64,000 nt of DNA. Source: Siderastrea radians. Its lineage: Eukaryota > Cnidaria > Anthozoa > Scleractinia > Rhizangiidae. The translations under genes and the position numbers were made by a program. This document shows, piece after piece, positions 1-11,909 of the stretch; within the stretch, counting starts at the first letter, position 1; every line of letters begins with the position of its first letter. Below the pieces are notes generated by a model. It searched no databases, was not told where the DNA came from, and saw only the letters and a list, made by a program, of their open reading frames with translations. Location: the NCBI GenBank assembly GCA_964017195.1, contig OZ024889.1:55876074-55940073 (forward strand), written 5' to 3'.

Positions 1-941
1 CACGCAACCTCCGCGATTTCCTCGTAAAAGCAAAAGTAAAAAATACATAGACACAAACAAGCCCGCCAAGAATCAAGAAATGTAACTCAAAGAAATGCAA
101 AACCTGCTCCTTCATTCAAGACGGTCTGTCATCATGTACATTCAGAAACACAGGCCAAGTACATCATATCAAGCAAACAATCACTTGTGCATCCAAAAAC
201 CTCATCTACATGATCCAATGCCGAAAATGCAAAAACAGTCCAAATGCTCCAGCAGAATACATCGGACAAACAAAACGCGCACTACGTGACAGATTTGGAA
301 AGCATCGTAGAGCCATACAAAACAAGACCACCGATGCAGTACCGCAGCACTTTAATCAAAAAGGACACAAACTCACGGACATCGAACTTATTCCACTCCA
401 ACTCATTGGCCCGATTTATACTAGAGACGGATCATCCGTCTGGGACGAACTTGGGCAAAGAACGGTAGTTCGTCTTATAATTCGTCTGTGTATAAATACG
501 GGCTTTCAGACGGATCATCCGTCCAGACGAACTATCACGGTAGTTCGTCTTGACAGACGAACTACCGTGGATAATTCGTCTGGACGGATGATCCGTCTGT
601 CTGTATAAATACGGGCAGAAGACGAACTACTCAAAAATCAGGATCGGCAAGGTGACGATTTGCCTTGTACCCATGCCTTTTCGTCACGCTTAGACGAATT
701 ATCCGCCTAGTGTAAATACGGGACGAACTACGAGACGCAACGATAGTTCGTATCATAGTTCGTCCCGTGTTTATACTAGATAGATGATTCGTCTTGACGG
801 ATGATCCGTCTGGACGGATGATCCGTCTCTAGTATAAATCGGGCCATTAATTCTAAAAGAGAATCCATACGTAGAGCTCGCGAATCATTTTATATAGATA
901 AGGCCAAAACTATGCAACTATGGTATAAACAGAGAAGATGA
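1..941 (+). pseudogene. Penelope-like element 3' end: GIY-YIG endonuclease domain, split by a MITE
   Basis: The frame through positions 3, 210 and 405 encodes the C-terminal end of a Penelope-like retroelement protein. A Cys-rich linker (KKCNSKKCKTC) precedes a GIY-YIG nuclease: NLIYMIQC supplies the GIY strand, AEYIGQTKRALRDRFGKH the YIG strand and helix, then QHFNQKGH and ELIPLQLI. The frame breaks at 407 where a 438-bp MITE begins and resumes at 849 with NSKRESIRRARESFYIDKAK, ending at TGA 939-941. One in-frame TAG (48-50) lies in the linker, so the copy is dead apart from the MITE. The reverse transcriptase would lie left of the window. Family assignment rests on the GIY-YIG pattern and the flanking sequence style. 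Confidence 0.8.
408..845. mobile_element. 438-bp MITE with GGCCCG...CGGGCC ends and ATT target duplication
   Basis: The termini are inverted: GGCCCGATTTATACTAGAGA at the left, and the complement at the right ending CTAGTATAAATCGGGCC. ATT occurs at 405-407 and again at 846-848. Deleting the element and one ATT rejoins the interrupted Penelope frame without loss. The interior is a stack of short palindromes such as GACGGATCATCCGTC and GGTAGTTCGTCT...AGACGAACTACC. There is no coding capacity. A relative lies at 61,038-61,462. Confidence 0.85.
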
Positions 942-3939
942 CTATTAATCCTCTTTTTTAAATTGCTCTATCATTATTTTCATTTATTTATTTATTTATT
1001 TTTTACACTTCATGGTAAGTTTATGTCGTCCTCATTGGCTTGTTTTAATTTTAAATTCCAAACAATCGTATCATACATCTATTGTAATTAACCGTTTTAC
1101 TACACATTGTAACGACTATCCTTGCATACGGTGAAATTTGAATTAACCAATCAGCATTCAGTAGGCGGGAAAAACTGTGGTGTCCTGACGTCATGCAGAT
1201 TTTGTGCTCTTCGCTTCAATTTCTGCGTGATCAGCGAAGTTTATACTGTGGAGATGCGGTTTTATTTCAGCGTTTTCTTCAAATTAACCGCTTGCCTTAC
1301 TTCAATTTATTAAAGTCACAACTGTTTGCAATTATATGGGCTGGATGAGCAACCAGAATCGATTCAAGACTTTTTTCTGCGGCGGGAGACATCGCTAACT
1401 GGACTTGAATGCGAAGGAGGCTATAAAGGTTTTCCTCTTGTCCTACTGAATATCAATTTTCACAAGAAACTTCACATCTCTTTCACTCTCCTTGGCATCG
1501 TTTATCATATGGCTGTCTGCTAACTGAGCAGCTCTGAGTAGCGTCGGGTACAATCCGTCTTCTGTCCTTGTAAAGATCTTCGGTCGCTTCATACTTGTTT
1601 TCATCGTGTACTTCATGTCTGGTTTTAATTCACACCAACTTCCAACTTCCAGCTGTGATTGCCTGCTGTCAACGAGATTGGTCTTATCGGTTAGGGAAAA
1701 ATGTTCCCGTTCATCAGATCAGAGATACATCATGAATGTTTGACAAATTTGATCTACAGTCGTTGTATGGTTGCACTACACAGCTCATGCTTCAATTTGG
1801 AAAGAAGCAAGTTTGTATAATTTTCCACATACCCGGAGACGAACGAAAAGGCCTTTTTGAAATTTGGAGCTTCCTTGTGTCATCGTAACAGCAAAAGGCT
1901 CGTGGTAAAAAGCTGCAGAAAATTTACTTTTCTTCTCAAAAGTCAAAACTCACCTCAAATTCAGGCCAAGCAAAACAAAGAAAGCATGCGGACCGCCAAG
2001 GAAACGACACTTTCGCTTGCTTTATTCACCAAGAAAAGTCAAAATAATTATTACCTAGCCCGTCTTTATAAGTGGGTGATTAACTTGACTAACTGGATTG
2101 GAACGGTAATTGCAGGAACAAAGTTTATTTAGTCAAATATTGATATGCTTATTTTTTCTCGCTTCAATTTCCACTCCAGATAAGGTATCCTTCAAAACGT
2201 GAAATCAATCGACTTTTACAGACAGAGAGCAAAGAGAGGCAAATGTGTAATTTCTCACGAAATTTCAAGAAGATTTAAATTGTTATAATTAAAAGGAACA
2301 AATTTGAGAACTATTCTAGGATTCAGGCAGGAGGAGTTTATTCAAAAAGGAGAAGTGAAAGTAATTTTAAAAGAGCAAAATGCAGGGCAAGCGGTCTGCA
2401 TCAGTCCGCAGTACCGAAAGAGATTTGGAATTATAAAACTTTGCGTTACGTCGGATTCGTTGCAAAAAGGAAGAACCGATAATCACAGGCGACTTTAAGA
2501 GATGAAGTCGTTCTTCAGAAACCAATTTAAAAATTTATGATCCGGCTGTTTAGTATAAGCTTATTTCTTGGGTGGTAGTTGCATTATTAAAACTATGTAA
2601 ACGTGCCTTTAGAAACTTGGGTGGCTTAAATCAGAAAATTTGAGTGTGATAATTTTTTCTTTCTCAACAAGCACTCGTAACGCCATTCAACTTGTAACGA
2701 TGCTAATGTCACTTCAACTTCTGTTTTGTAGATCATACAAAACCGCTAAAAGTCTTACTGGAATTATCTGTTTTGTAGCTCTCATGATGGCGTTGTTGTT
2801 TCTCCGAATCTGATCCCAGTGGGGCCCGCTGGAAGTAGAGCAGCTCGAGTCAACTCTTCTGATATAAGGAATAAATTCTGGTGTAATATTACGGTTTTAG
2901 ACGGTTTTAGTCGTCGTCTTGTCACTCTTCTTACCCTTTAAACAATGCACACTTCTAATCCAACACAAGCCACACAAAACGCAAACGCTAGCAGCTTCGA
3001 TCTTCGTACTAATTTTTACCTTTCTTGCAAGCGCAACAATACAATACTATTGGAAAAACCCTGCCTTTGATAGCTTCAGTCGCTATAAACTCTTGCTTTT
3101 GCTTACAGACACAAAATACTGGGGTTTCCTCTGTTTTCAGTCGTAGCATTCTGAACCGTAACCGAGAACACTGACAGGACACCACGGTTTTGACTGCCGC
3201 TCGTATCGCGGGCGCAGTTTCCGTATGCAAGGCCATCTGTATTTTAATTAAATCCCCCGAAGAAGGACGGCTTGACTGTCCGAAATATCGGGAAAACCAA
3301 CTCGCTCGTCGTTTTTTCTTTGCTGTTTTTTCATTATAGTTTGTTTTAGAAAGAACAACCGAGGGGGTGGGGATAAGTGTACGTTTTTCCTCTCAGAGTC
3401 TCAACAGCCTGAGGCAGGCAAATGCAGCAAATCCGGCAATCAACTCAGTTGAGAAAACAAACTTTTATGCCAAGAATCATTTTCATGCTAATTAGCAGGG
3501 AAGACTCGTATTTTGGGATCGAATTAATTTTCGCGTTTTGAGTAAAGACAGCAACCAGGGAAAGGAACTCAATTATACTGATTTCATTCCAAGCCATTAA
3601 CCATTAACCCGAAACCCGAAACCGATCTTCCCTCGGTAACCACAGAGCAAACGACAAACATACGCACCAACAAAAAACGCAACAACAGTTTAAAAACAGC
3701 TCGCATCGTTCACACCATCACCATGTCAATAACACAATGACACGGTCGCCATTGTTTAAATTCTAGTGTTTTTGTTCAAGCTGGAGTTAGCCACTTACGA
3801 ATACGCGTTTAAGTGTCTGTCAAAAATGGGATTTAAATAAATGCACAAGCGAATAAAGAGGTTTAGACACGTTTGAAGGGAAAATAACTTATGCTTCCTC
3901 TATTACTCGCTAGTGCACCTCACACAAGGAGGTTCGCAG
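942..3939. other. About 3 kb without a recognisable gene
   Basis: Short open frames only, none with a recognisable domain or convincing exon borders. Content is AT-rich unique-looking sequence with many short A/T runs. The only notable motifs are the promoter-like boxes near 1.15 kb, listed separately. Confidence 0.5.
1143..1193. promoter_or_regulatory. Promoter-like cluster: CCAAT box, E2F-like site, CRE
   Basis: AACCAATCAG at 1145-1154, AGGCGGGA near 1162 and a perfect palindromic CRE (TGACGTCA, 1186-1193) lie within 50 bp. The combination and spacing are typical of a cell-cycle or CREB-responsive promoter. No convincing downstream first exon was found, so chance remains possible. Confidence 0.3.
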
Positions 3940-3997
3940 ATGGCAAATTTCGCGCTTTTTTGCAGTCTCGTTTTGCTAGCTTCCCCTAATGCGGAAG
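3940..3997 (+). CDS. Candidate first coding exon of a secreted protein
   Basis: An ATG opens a 19-codon signal peptide (MANFALFCSLVLLASPNAE) with short N-region, hydrophobic core and small residues near the end. It stops at a strong splice donor (GAAG|GTGAGT, phase 1). Signal peptides are often encoded by such a short first exon. I could not find the next exon, so product and gene are unknown and the call rests on two co-occurring signals. Confidence 0.3.
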
Positions 3998-6900
3998 GTG
4001 AGTTTCATTCTTGCATTTCCCATGTGATTTTCTACCCCATTTGTGTTTGTGAGCAAAATGCATTTAAAATAGTAGGACCGCTTTTATTTCCCAAGTAGTG
4101 TCGTATTTAAAGTGTTGTTTTTTTCCCGTCCCTCTACTTATAAAGGCGCAAAGCAGTCATACTGAAACCCACGTGATGTGCGATTTTGTATCTCATGTAT
4201 TATATCATAATTGTTTCTTTTTAAATTTGGCTTACATAGTGCGCGATCAACAATGCAAGATGACTTCAGTTTACTTTCATGGCTGTCAGCAAAACGTCAG
4301 CTCAGTCCTCAAAAACAAAACTCGTTTTAGTTTTTAGTTATTTGTGACGGTTCTATAGTAACATACGCAACACTCAAAAAGAAAATGCAGCTCGAAAATT
4401 TGTAACTTTATTTTCGTGAATTGCTCGCCTTACTCGTTTCTGTGTAGTGACAAATTTCTTCAGTCACAACACGCAAATAACGGGGCTGTTGAAATGTATA
4501 AAAAGAGAACAATTATGCCGATTATCCCTCTTTAAAAGAAATCTCCTTCTCTTCCTTCAGGCCATTTTCTACACTTTGTGCTGAGCTTGCTAAAAATAAT
4601 GCCATTCGTCATTTCAAAACCCAACTCGATATTTTTGTAACAAAGGCGCATCTGTATCATATCATTCCCTTTTTATCTCATTACTGAACCCTAAAAATGC
4701 CGTCGTTACATTCAAATGAACAATATCGCTTTCATTTATTTTTAAATAAAAATAAGTTTAAATGCCAAGACCATTTGAAACGCTCAGGCGACTCTGATTT
4801 CTAAGTTGTTCAAGTGGTTGTGCGATTGCAACGAAAACATCAGTCTGGAAATATCAATCTGCTTGAACCAAACATAATTATTTTGCTTACGCTTGCATTT
4901 CTCAGTAAAACTACATTTCCATTCTACATGGCTCAGTGCCCACTGTACGAGTAAACATGATCATAGACATTTATCTTTGCAATAACTTCTTCCCCCTGTC
5001 AAGTTCAAAGCCCACACGTGCACATAAAGCAGTTGCACACAGCCATAAGAGATAAAACCTGAGTTTAGCTTAGACATGTATGATCATATGTGTTCCTGAT
5101 ACAGCTACTTGATGTAATACCTTTGCGTGACAGGGTAGGAGGTCGCATTAATTTTCCCCTTCGGTTTTAAATATTAATCTTCATATTTGTTTTCGTTTTT
5201 TTACTCTCTCTCTCTCTCTCTTTTGACGTCAACCGGGACATATAATTACTTGACTCGTGCTGTGTACTATTCGCGTGTCGAATGCCTACGTCGACGAGTC
5301 GTCGCTTGTTAGTTGTTATGTCTCTTTGTTTTATCTTTTTGAGGTATTTTGTCTACAAAATAGCCTCATAGTCGGCATGCAGCCTCAAGTTTCTGGGAAG
5401 GTTGGTTCTTTGGTTGGTTGGTTTTTGGGTGGACCATGTTCGGCATTTCCGAAGATTGTCGAATATTTCCGAGGAGTTAGTTGTTGGGGGTGGGGGGAAC
5501 AAAAATGGAGAGGAGAAGGGAGTGAAGTGTCGACAACTTGCATGACCGTCGTAAATTAGTTGGTGACGTTGGGTATTTATAATTCAAATGGCAGTGGCTA
5601 GTTTCCTTGTGGTAGACTTCTTTAGAAAAGATGGCTCTAGAAAAAACGTGGTTTACATGGAAGTGGAATGGAGTGTCGATAATAATTCGTGGGTTATGGG
5701 ATATTTATGATGGTTGGTCTATGAGATAGCCGTAACATTTGTTTGTTCTGGCAGATGAGAAATCGGACAAATGTGTTGTGCGCATGCGTATAATGTACTT
5801 TTTGGGGTTATGTTATTCAAGTTTGGAGTTGTGTTTGTGTGGTCTACATTATGTGGAAACTTGAGTCGACATTTTTTCCGCGGCTGTGAGAATGAACGTG
5901 AGTTTTGTGGAGTGAGTTTTGGCGTTTGCACGGAGGAACCGGAAAAATACGAGTGTTTTGCAGGCTATTGGTGCAGAGACGTTGATGTTACAGTCGAAAT
6001 ACTGAGCGCACTCCGCTATTATTTGGGAATGACTTTCATTAATCGGGGACGGATTGCATTACTGGAATCAAGATTCCACTTTCAAATTGAATATTGTAAT
6101 GTTCCAACGGTAGCCTTATTCCAGGTAAGGAATGCTGACTGGTTTGTTATTGACATGTGGCGAACGTGCATGTGGAAGAGTAGCAGACTGTTGGCGGCTT
6201 GACGTGTCTGGCCTGATTTGTGTTCGCTCAACAAAATATTAATTGCAGGCACTTTTCTACGTAAGAAAGCAGTGTGTTGCTGTAAAACTGTAAAGAATAA
6301 TTTCTCAAAAACAAGTGTGCTGTAAATGCACAACAAATGTTCCTGAAAATTGAGAAAAATTCCCTGTAATGTCAAACCGAGTGAAACAACGGTTTTGTAT
6401 CTGGCGTGTGAACTTTTGGCTTATGTGGTAAGTAACAATCCAACCAACATTCGTTACTTCGAATGAGTCTACCGTTGGAACATTTCAATTGGGGGGGGGG
6501 GGGTGGGCTTGTGGCTACCTTTGATCTTGCCGCTTTTGGCCTCTTTTTGATTGCTCCAGAAAAGAAGCCTGTCAATCATTCGAAAACCCTAACGAGCATG
6601 CGCGAGCTGCAAGGAAGTCGTGCGCGAACTACTCGAGAAGATGTGTTTTTGTTCGTGGTGACTTGACAGTGGAAAATGAATTCGTTCTTGGTTATTAATT
6701 ATTGTTTTTTTTTTTTTTTTGCTGTTAGCATTTTTTGCGACAGTACAGAGTTTGAACACCACATTTCTCTGAATTCTGAATCTGTGTACACCCCTGCTGT
6801 GTATAATGTCAAGAACATGAGCTGTGATGTTTGGTGTTATCGAAAATAAGCTTAACGATCGCGGTGCCAACAGCCACTTGACCTGGGAAATGGCTTTAAG

Positions 6901-8441
6901 TTGCAGTTTTCGACCTTCCCTTTCGATCCATTTCTGTTTCTGAGACTATAAAAAGTGATGGAATGAAGGAGCAGCTTTATTTTAGGTTAGTAGAGCAGTC
7001 GATATTGAATATGCGAGTGATAATTTTTGGCCTGAGATTTTTCCAGTTGAGTGTGTTGAAGCTGAAATTATGGTCAATTATAACTATATTCTAGCGAATA
7101 ATTGTGGATTTCGTTGTTTCAGAAAGATTTATAAGGATCTTTATACTGTGCAAACTGTGGAATCTTCCAGCCGACACTGTGAAAAGAGAAGATTTCGATT
7201 GCGATTTTTCCTTAAGTCTGTTTCACGACGAAGGCATAGAATGTCAAGGCCTAGAATGTACATATTTTTAATGGGCTTAAACTTTATTCATGTAGTAAAC
7301 AAATACTTGTGTCAAGTTTTGTGCGTCTTATTTACAGCCGTAAGTGTAATTACGTATAAAACACCACGTTTATTTTACGGAATTCTTCTTTGTTTGGTTT
7401 GAATGTTTTTTGGTAGCAGTTATTCCTGGAAATAAATTGGTTAGTTTTCAGTTGAAACTGCAGTTACAAGAAAGAATTTTGCAACTGGAAAGGATAGTTT
7501 ATAAAGCACAACCAACAAAAGAAGAATGCTTAATCTTACAAGTACAGCCACCTCAGGTTTGCTTGTTCAGTTATAAGAGAACTTAAAGAATTGGCAAAGG
7601 AAATACACCCAGGTCTGGGAAAGCTCCCTTCCATATATTGTACAGTGCTAAGTTAAATCAATGGAAAATGCACTGAACTCTCACATTTCCAAGCATTTTC
7701 CCACATTACGCATGTGACTGGCCAATGAGAAGGATTATAAACATTTGCGAGGGTCATCACAGGTAGCCCAAGCTCACTATTTTAGGCCTTCAAACACAGT
7801 AATCCAACCCTCCTGTCGACGATTATAAGAGTTTGTCTGGGAAATCTTTCTTTCACTTCTAAAACCGAAATAAAATTGCCTACAAAACTCACCGTTCTCG
7901 TTTTCTTGTAGTTTCCTAGTATATCCCCCCCCCCCCTTTAATTAAGGTTAATTTTGGCGCCTTTCCGAGCGGGCCAAGTTATCAGCCCCAGCACGTACAC
8001 GAATATAAGAGTTTGTATGGAAAATATAACGCGCGCTAAAAATGGGCTTAATGTAAAATAAAGTTGTCTTTTTAACTCACCTCTGGCTCATTCATGCGTT
8101 TCTCAGTGTTTTTACAGCGGTTTAGGCCTCGAAGGATCAATAAAACACCTCTCTGAGCGAGACGCTTTTCCACCCTGAGAAGCGTATACCGTAGAGAGTT
8201 TGAGTTTAGTCACACCTGGTGAACTATGCAATAATGGAGTGAGGTCAGTGCAGAAGTTCTAAACTGTCCGTTCTGTTAAAGGAGCAATCAACTTCTGTTG
8301 ACACCCTTTCAGACATTTGTACTTCTGATAAGGAAACAGTTGCCAATGCCAAGGAGAACTTTTATCGAAGATGGCTTTATGTGAAATAAATCATGTGTGA
8401 ACTTCAGATGTAACAAATGTGACCATGCAGGGCTTGCAGTC
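3998..8441. other. About 4.4 kb without an assignable gene
   Basis: Open frames of 143 codons (5771-6202) and 110 codons (7070-7402) occur. Neither has a domain I recognise. The first has several cysteines, and neither shows clear splice or promoter context, so I treat both as probable chance frames. A small hairpin (TGAGGTATTTTGT ... ACAAAAT..CCTCA) lies near 5340-5366, a CT repeat near 5202-5222, and poly-G and poly-T runs near 6490 and 6707. Confidence 0.4.
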
Positions 8442-8540
8442 AAATGTGTTCAACTTGAGCAGTTGAAAAAGCAAATTTGATCCTGTTTGAGACTGAATTT
8501 TTCAGGTTTGCTTTTTCAACTGCTCAAGTTGAATACATTT
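8442..8540. repeat. Long hairpin, 34-bp arms
   Basis: The arm at 8442-8475 is matched by its reverse complement at 8507-8540 with one mismatch (33/34), around a 31-base loop. The core is CAACTTGAGCAGTTGAAAAA. No flanking duplication was recognised. It could be a tiny foldback element or a structured transcript. Confidence 0.8.
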
Positions 8541-9779
8541 AACTGTTAGACCGATCTTTATTTCAGAATTTTTACCGATAAGGTAGGGGAAAACAGATCA
8601 AAACAGTGTTGTATTGCTGGGTGTCAAAAGAGGGCATCCATTCAGTAACTTATTTACAAAGGAGACATGAAATGACCCCAGAATGGCTGATCAACCCTGG
8701 TTGGTCTATGTGTGCAACAGTGATTTTGAAGTGTTTTCAGAAAATTAATGATTGACACAGCTGTCCATGTATATGTCATCAGTAAAAGTCCCTGTACAAC
8801 TGAAAACCTTTGCCAAACACACATTTATCAACATGCATCATGGGAAACCTGATAACTGCCAGATCCCTAGTGATGGTGTGTTTACGCAGGTATCTCTGCT
8901 TTACAAACAACAGAAACTTTGCACACTCCACCCCCGAATGATTGTCTCGTTTGCAAAAGCTGCTCAAGAACAATTCAAATCCCTTCAGGATTTAAATGTC
9001 AATTTTCCACAAACCCATTCGTGATGAAATATTACTTCACCTTTTTCTCCAAAATAATGAGCTTTATTACAAGGTATACCTAGTCAATATCTGTGGCTCA
9101 TTTGGCAAAGTCAAAGAGCAAAACATCACCTCTCAGCTTTTCACCGCTTAAGGATTTCAGACAACTGTACATGAAAAAATCTCTTGTGGACTGTATGGTA
9201 GTAACATAACTTGGGAAAAACAGAAAATAATTTGGATCAACAACACCTCCACAATTAATTGTTGACTCCCCCTGGGTAGTTCCTATAAAGAAAGGAAAAT
9301 CTACAGTGTATCTAAATGAAACAATAAGGCAAAGGTTAAGTGAGATGGACGAAGTTTCGAGCGTCAATTCTTGGTTTAAGAGAAAGGCGAATCTGGCCGC
9401 CGTGAAATGTGTCAGAAAAATGCTTCAAAACTCCTTGTAAAATCAGTAACAGCAAAAGAAGAAAAGGCAAAAAAAATCAAATCAAAAAGGTAAAAAAAGC
9501 GATTGAAACCTTCCCTTGAATGTTTAAATTTGGAAGAGCCAAAATGATGCTGAATCTACACAAACACAGGTTCGCCAAATGAAGGCTAATTCGGGTAATT
9601 CTGCTTCCTCGCCATCGCCATGTTTGTTTGGAATAAAAATTAGTAGTCAGTTATACTCGGCCAAATTTCCTTACTGGGGCGGAGTGGGGCGATCATGTAA
9701 ACTCGGTTCCAGGCGTCACTGCCAGCCCTCCCTGATTTCCATTTTCAATTTAAAAATAGAATTTTGATTCCAATAGTGG
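8541..9779. other. About 1.2 kb, no assignable gene
   Basis: A 90-codon open frame (8752-9024, +) and an 89-codon frame (9098-9367, -) have no recognisable domain. The sequence could be an eroded transposon or host gene, but nothing specific supports either. Confidence 0.35.
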
Positions 9780-9783
9780 AATC

Positions 9784-10132
9784 CGGTCCGTGCACAGTTC
9801 GTCCACTCAATAATTTTACTTTTTATTCTAAATTCAACAACAGAAGTTGATTTTCGTTTTTGGATTTTTGTTTTTCTTTACAAGTAAAGGGACGTTTACT
9901 TCTTTAATTTTGGTATTTTTTGGAGATTTTAACGTTTTTCTTATGTAGATAAATTAGGTTACATGGCTAGAATTTGAAACTTGATAAAACAATGTGTTTT
10001 AGGTAAAATTAGGTTCTATGTTGTTGAAATTGAAAATAAAAAACTTAAAATAAGAGTGTGGATTAGCTTTTTCTGTTGTTGAATTTAGAATAAAAATTAA
10101 AATTATTGAGTGGACGAACTGTGCACGGACCG
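9784..10132. mobile_element. 349-bp MITE with about 60-bp TIRs and AATC target duplication
   Basis: The left end CGGTCCGTGCACAGTTCGTC and about 40 further bases are repeated in inverse at the right end (...GACGAACTGTGCACGGACCG) with only a few differences. AATC is present at 9780-9783 and 10133-10136. The loop is AT-rich with no coding capacity, which fits a non-autonomous cut-and-paste DNA transposon. Confidence 0.85.
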
Positions 10133-10280
10133 AATCTGTCCTGGATTAATGAAAATCATTTCTAAATAATGGGCGGAATGCGCTGGGTATTTTGACTGTA
10201 AGGTTAAGTTAACCTAAGATGAAGTTAATTCCGACTAGGTATGTGAAGTTAAAGAGCGAGTTGCAGGGGAATCAGGTTCT

Positions 10281-10487
10281 GGGCCAGAACGTCATGGTAG
10301 CCCACATATAGGCCAAGAACGTCATGCTAGCCCACATATAAGGCACTAATGTTTAGGTAAGTGAGTACAAGTGAAGGAAAGTGTGTGTTAGTGGAGGTAG
10401 GTGCGTTAATCAGTTGGTCTATATATTCATATAGGATTGTAATGTTTTTAGTGCCTTATATGTTGGCAAGCATGACGTTCTTGCCCA
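10281..10487. repeat. Direct repeat followed by a 39-bp-arm inverted repeat
   Basis: A 30-base segment (10281-10310, containing AGAACGTCATGGTAGCCC) is repeated almost exactly at 10311-10340. The second copy plus AGGCACTAA is then found inverted at 10448-10487. It lies about 400 bp before the Helentron gene and could belong to its 5' region, but no matching sequence was seen past 27 kb. Confidence 0.65.
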
Positions 10488-10894
10488 GGTTCCGGTTATG
10501 AAGTCGGGTTTTTGGTTAGCGGGTGGCATGGGAGATGTTTTGTTTGAAGTTTGAGCGGTAAGAGCGAAGGGAATGGGGAGAAGCGACTCGAGGCAGTTCG
10601 CAGTTAAGCAGGGGGGGGTGTCATGGGAAGGAACAGTGTTCGTGTTTAATCTGTGCGCAGAGTTTTGTACTACGTGTCACAGGAGATTCGCTTGGTATTG
10701 GTAAGTTGAGAATTATTTCGCAAGTGAGAGATATGGAGTGTGACGCTCAGCTGCTTACAGTACACACGCCGTCAGCAGAAGGCCCAACACTAAATTTGTT
10801 TGTGAGCGTCATTTGTTTTGGTCGGGCTGTCCGAAGTAAAGAGCATAAAGCACTTTTAAATATCGACTGAAGTTTGCATTGAATTGCATTGAGG

Positions 10895-11641
10895 ATGGGG
10901 TTATTGGCATGTAGTGATTTGACGAGTAAATACTTGAAGGGAAGTGATATGTGTGTGAGAGATGTTGGTGGCATGTTTGAAGGAAATGAAATTGTTGAAA
11001 GGAGAGAATTATCATTGGGAGAATTAAGAGGCGTAAGGTCGAGATTGTGTATATTTATTGTTAATGGTAGGAGCAGAGAGAGGGTTACACATGTGGTATG
11101 CCGTAGGTCTCGAGAACCTTCAAGGATTTGTCTGAAGGTTAAACGTATTATGGAGAAAAGCAAAAAGATTAGACGGATGTATGAAAGAAAGGGAATAGGT
11201 AGTGTACCAAGGTCGTCTAAACTGCATCAGTTTAGTAAAAGTAAACGTAAGATTCAGAAGGACAATATATTCTTGAAGTATTTCTTAACTTCAAGACGAA
11301 GAATTGTAGAATGCAAGAGTGAGGTTTGTATGCCGCACAGTATTAAAAGGCGTAGTAAAAAACACAAGAAGGATCGAATTGATGTTGAAAACAAACAAGT
11401 GGTAGATGATTGGTCAAAAATTTTCAAGAGTGCAATTCATGAAAGGTTATACAAAAAGATATTACTTTTTAATGACGTTGAAACTAATCCTGGTCCATTT
11501 TATGTTGATTCATGTAAGACAGTGAAAGGTAGTTTTCATCAAGGTGATGAAGAATTATTTGGAATAAATGCGGGAAATCAGTGTGCTGCAAACAGTTTAA
11601 TAGCTCTGATATTTAATGCAGGAGCAAGTGGTAGTTGTTTT
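10895..11641 (+). pseudogene. Helentron protein, N-terminal part with 2A motif and protease Cys box
   Basis: The first ATG of the open frame is 10895. About 190 residues rich in Lys and Arg (for example IKRRSKKHKKDR) precede a 2A-like motif, NDVETNPGP at 11471-11497. After it comes the box NAGNQCAANSLIALIF, which resembles the catalytic cysteine region of papain-fold proteases carried by Helitron proteins (OTU-like or C76-like). Upstream the frame is closed. The frame enters the inverted repeat of the inserted element at 11,640 and ends there. Codon use and AT bias match the second half after 19.9 kb, which supports one original gene. Confidence 0.75.
11474..11497 (+). other. 2A-like ribosome-skipping motif (DVETNPGP)
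   Basis: The eight residues match the 2A consensus D-V/I-E-x-N-P-G-P exactly, preceded by a hydrophobic stretch (KILLFN) as in active 2A peptides. In known 2A sequences the ribosome skips the bond between the last Gly and Pro, giving two proteins from one frame. Here that would free the basic N-terminal part from the protease-Rep-helicase part. The motif is seen directly. Activity is inferred. Confidence 0.8.
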
Positions 11642-11667
11642 GATCATTTAAAAATGGACTTGATCAA
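11640..11667 (+). repeat. Left terminal inverted repeat of the 8.2-kb element
   Basis: 28 bases identical to the reverse complement of 19860-19887. It contains TTAA at 11648-11651 and the palindrome TTGATCAA at its inner end. Confidence 0.85.
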
Positions 11668-11909
11668 GTCCACATTTTAGAGCTGTTTCATGTACAATTT
11701 CATGGACTTTCACATACTTGTCTCTATCCATTTCTAAAATAATGAATTTTCTTATACAAAAAAGAGATAACTTTTTCGCTTGATAACTTTTCCCGAATTT
11801 ACCTTTACTTATGTTTTGTGATGCACTGAAACAGGGTATTCCTATTTACAAAATTTGGGTTATTTCTTGTGTATGGTCAAAAGTTACCAAAACATTAAAT
11901 TGAATTGAA

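Noticed and set aside
5771..6202. 143-codon frame as a gene
   Set aside because: No domain, no splice or promoter context, and ordinary base composition for the region.
10747..11163. 138-codon minus-strand frame
   Set aside because: It is the shadow of the Helentron N-terminal coding region on the other strand.
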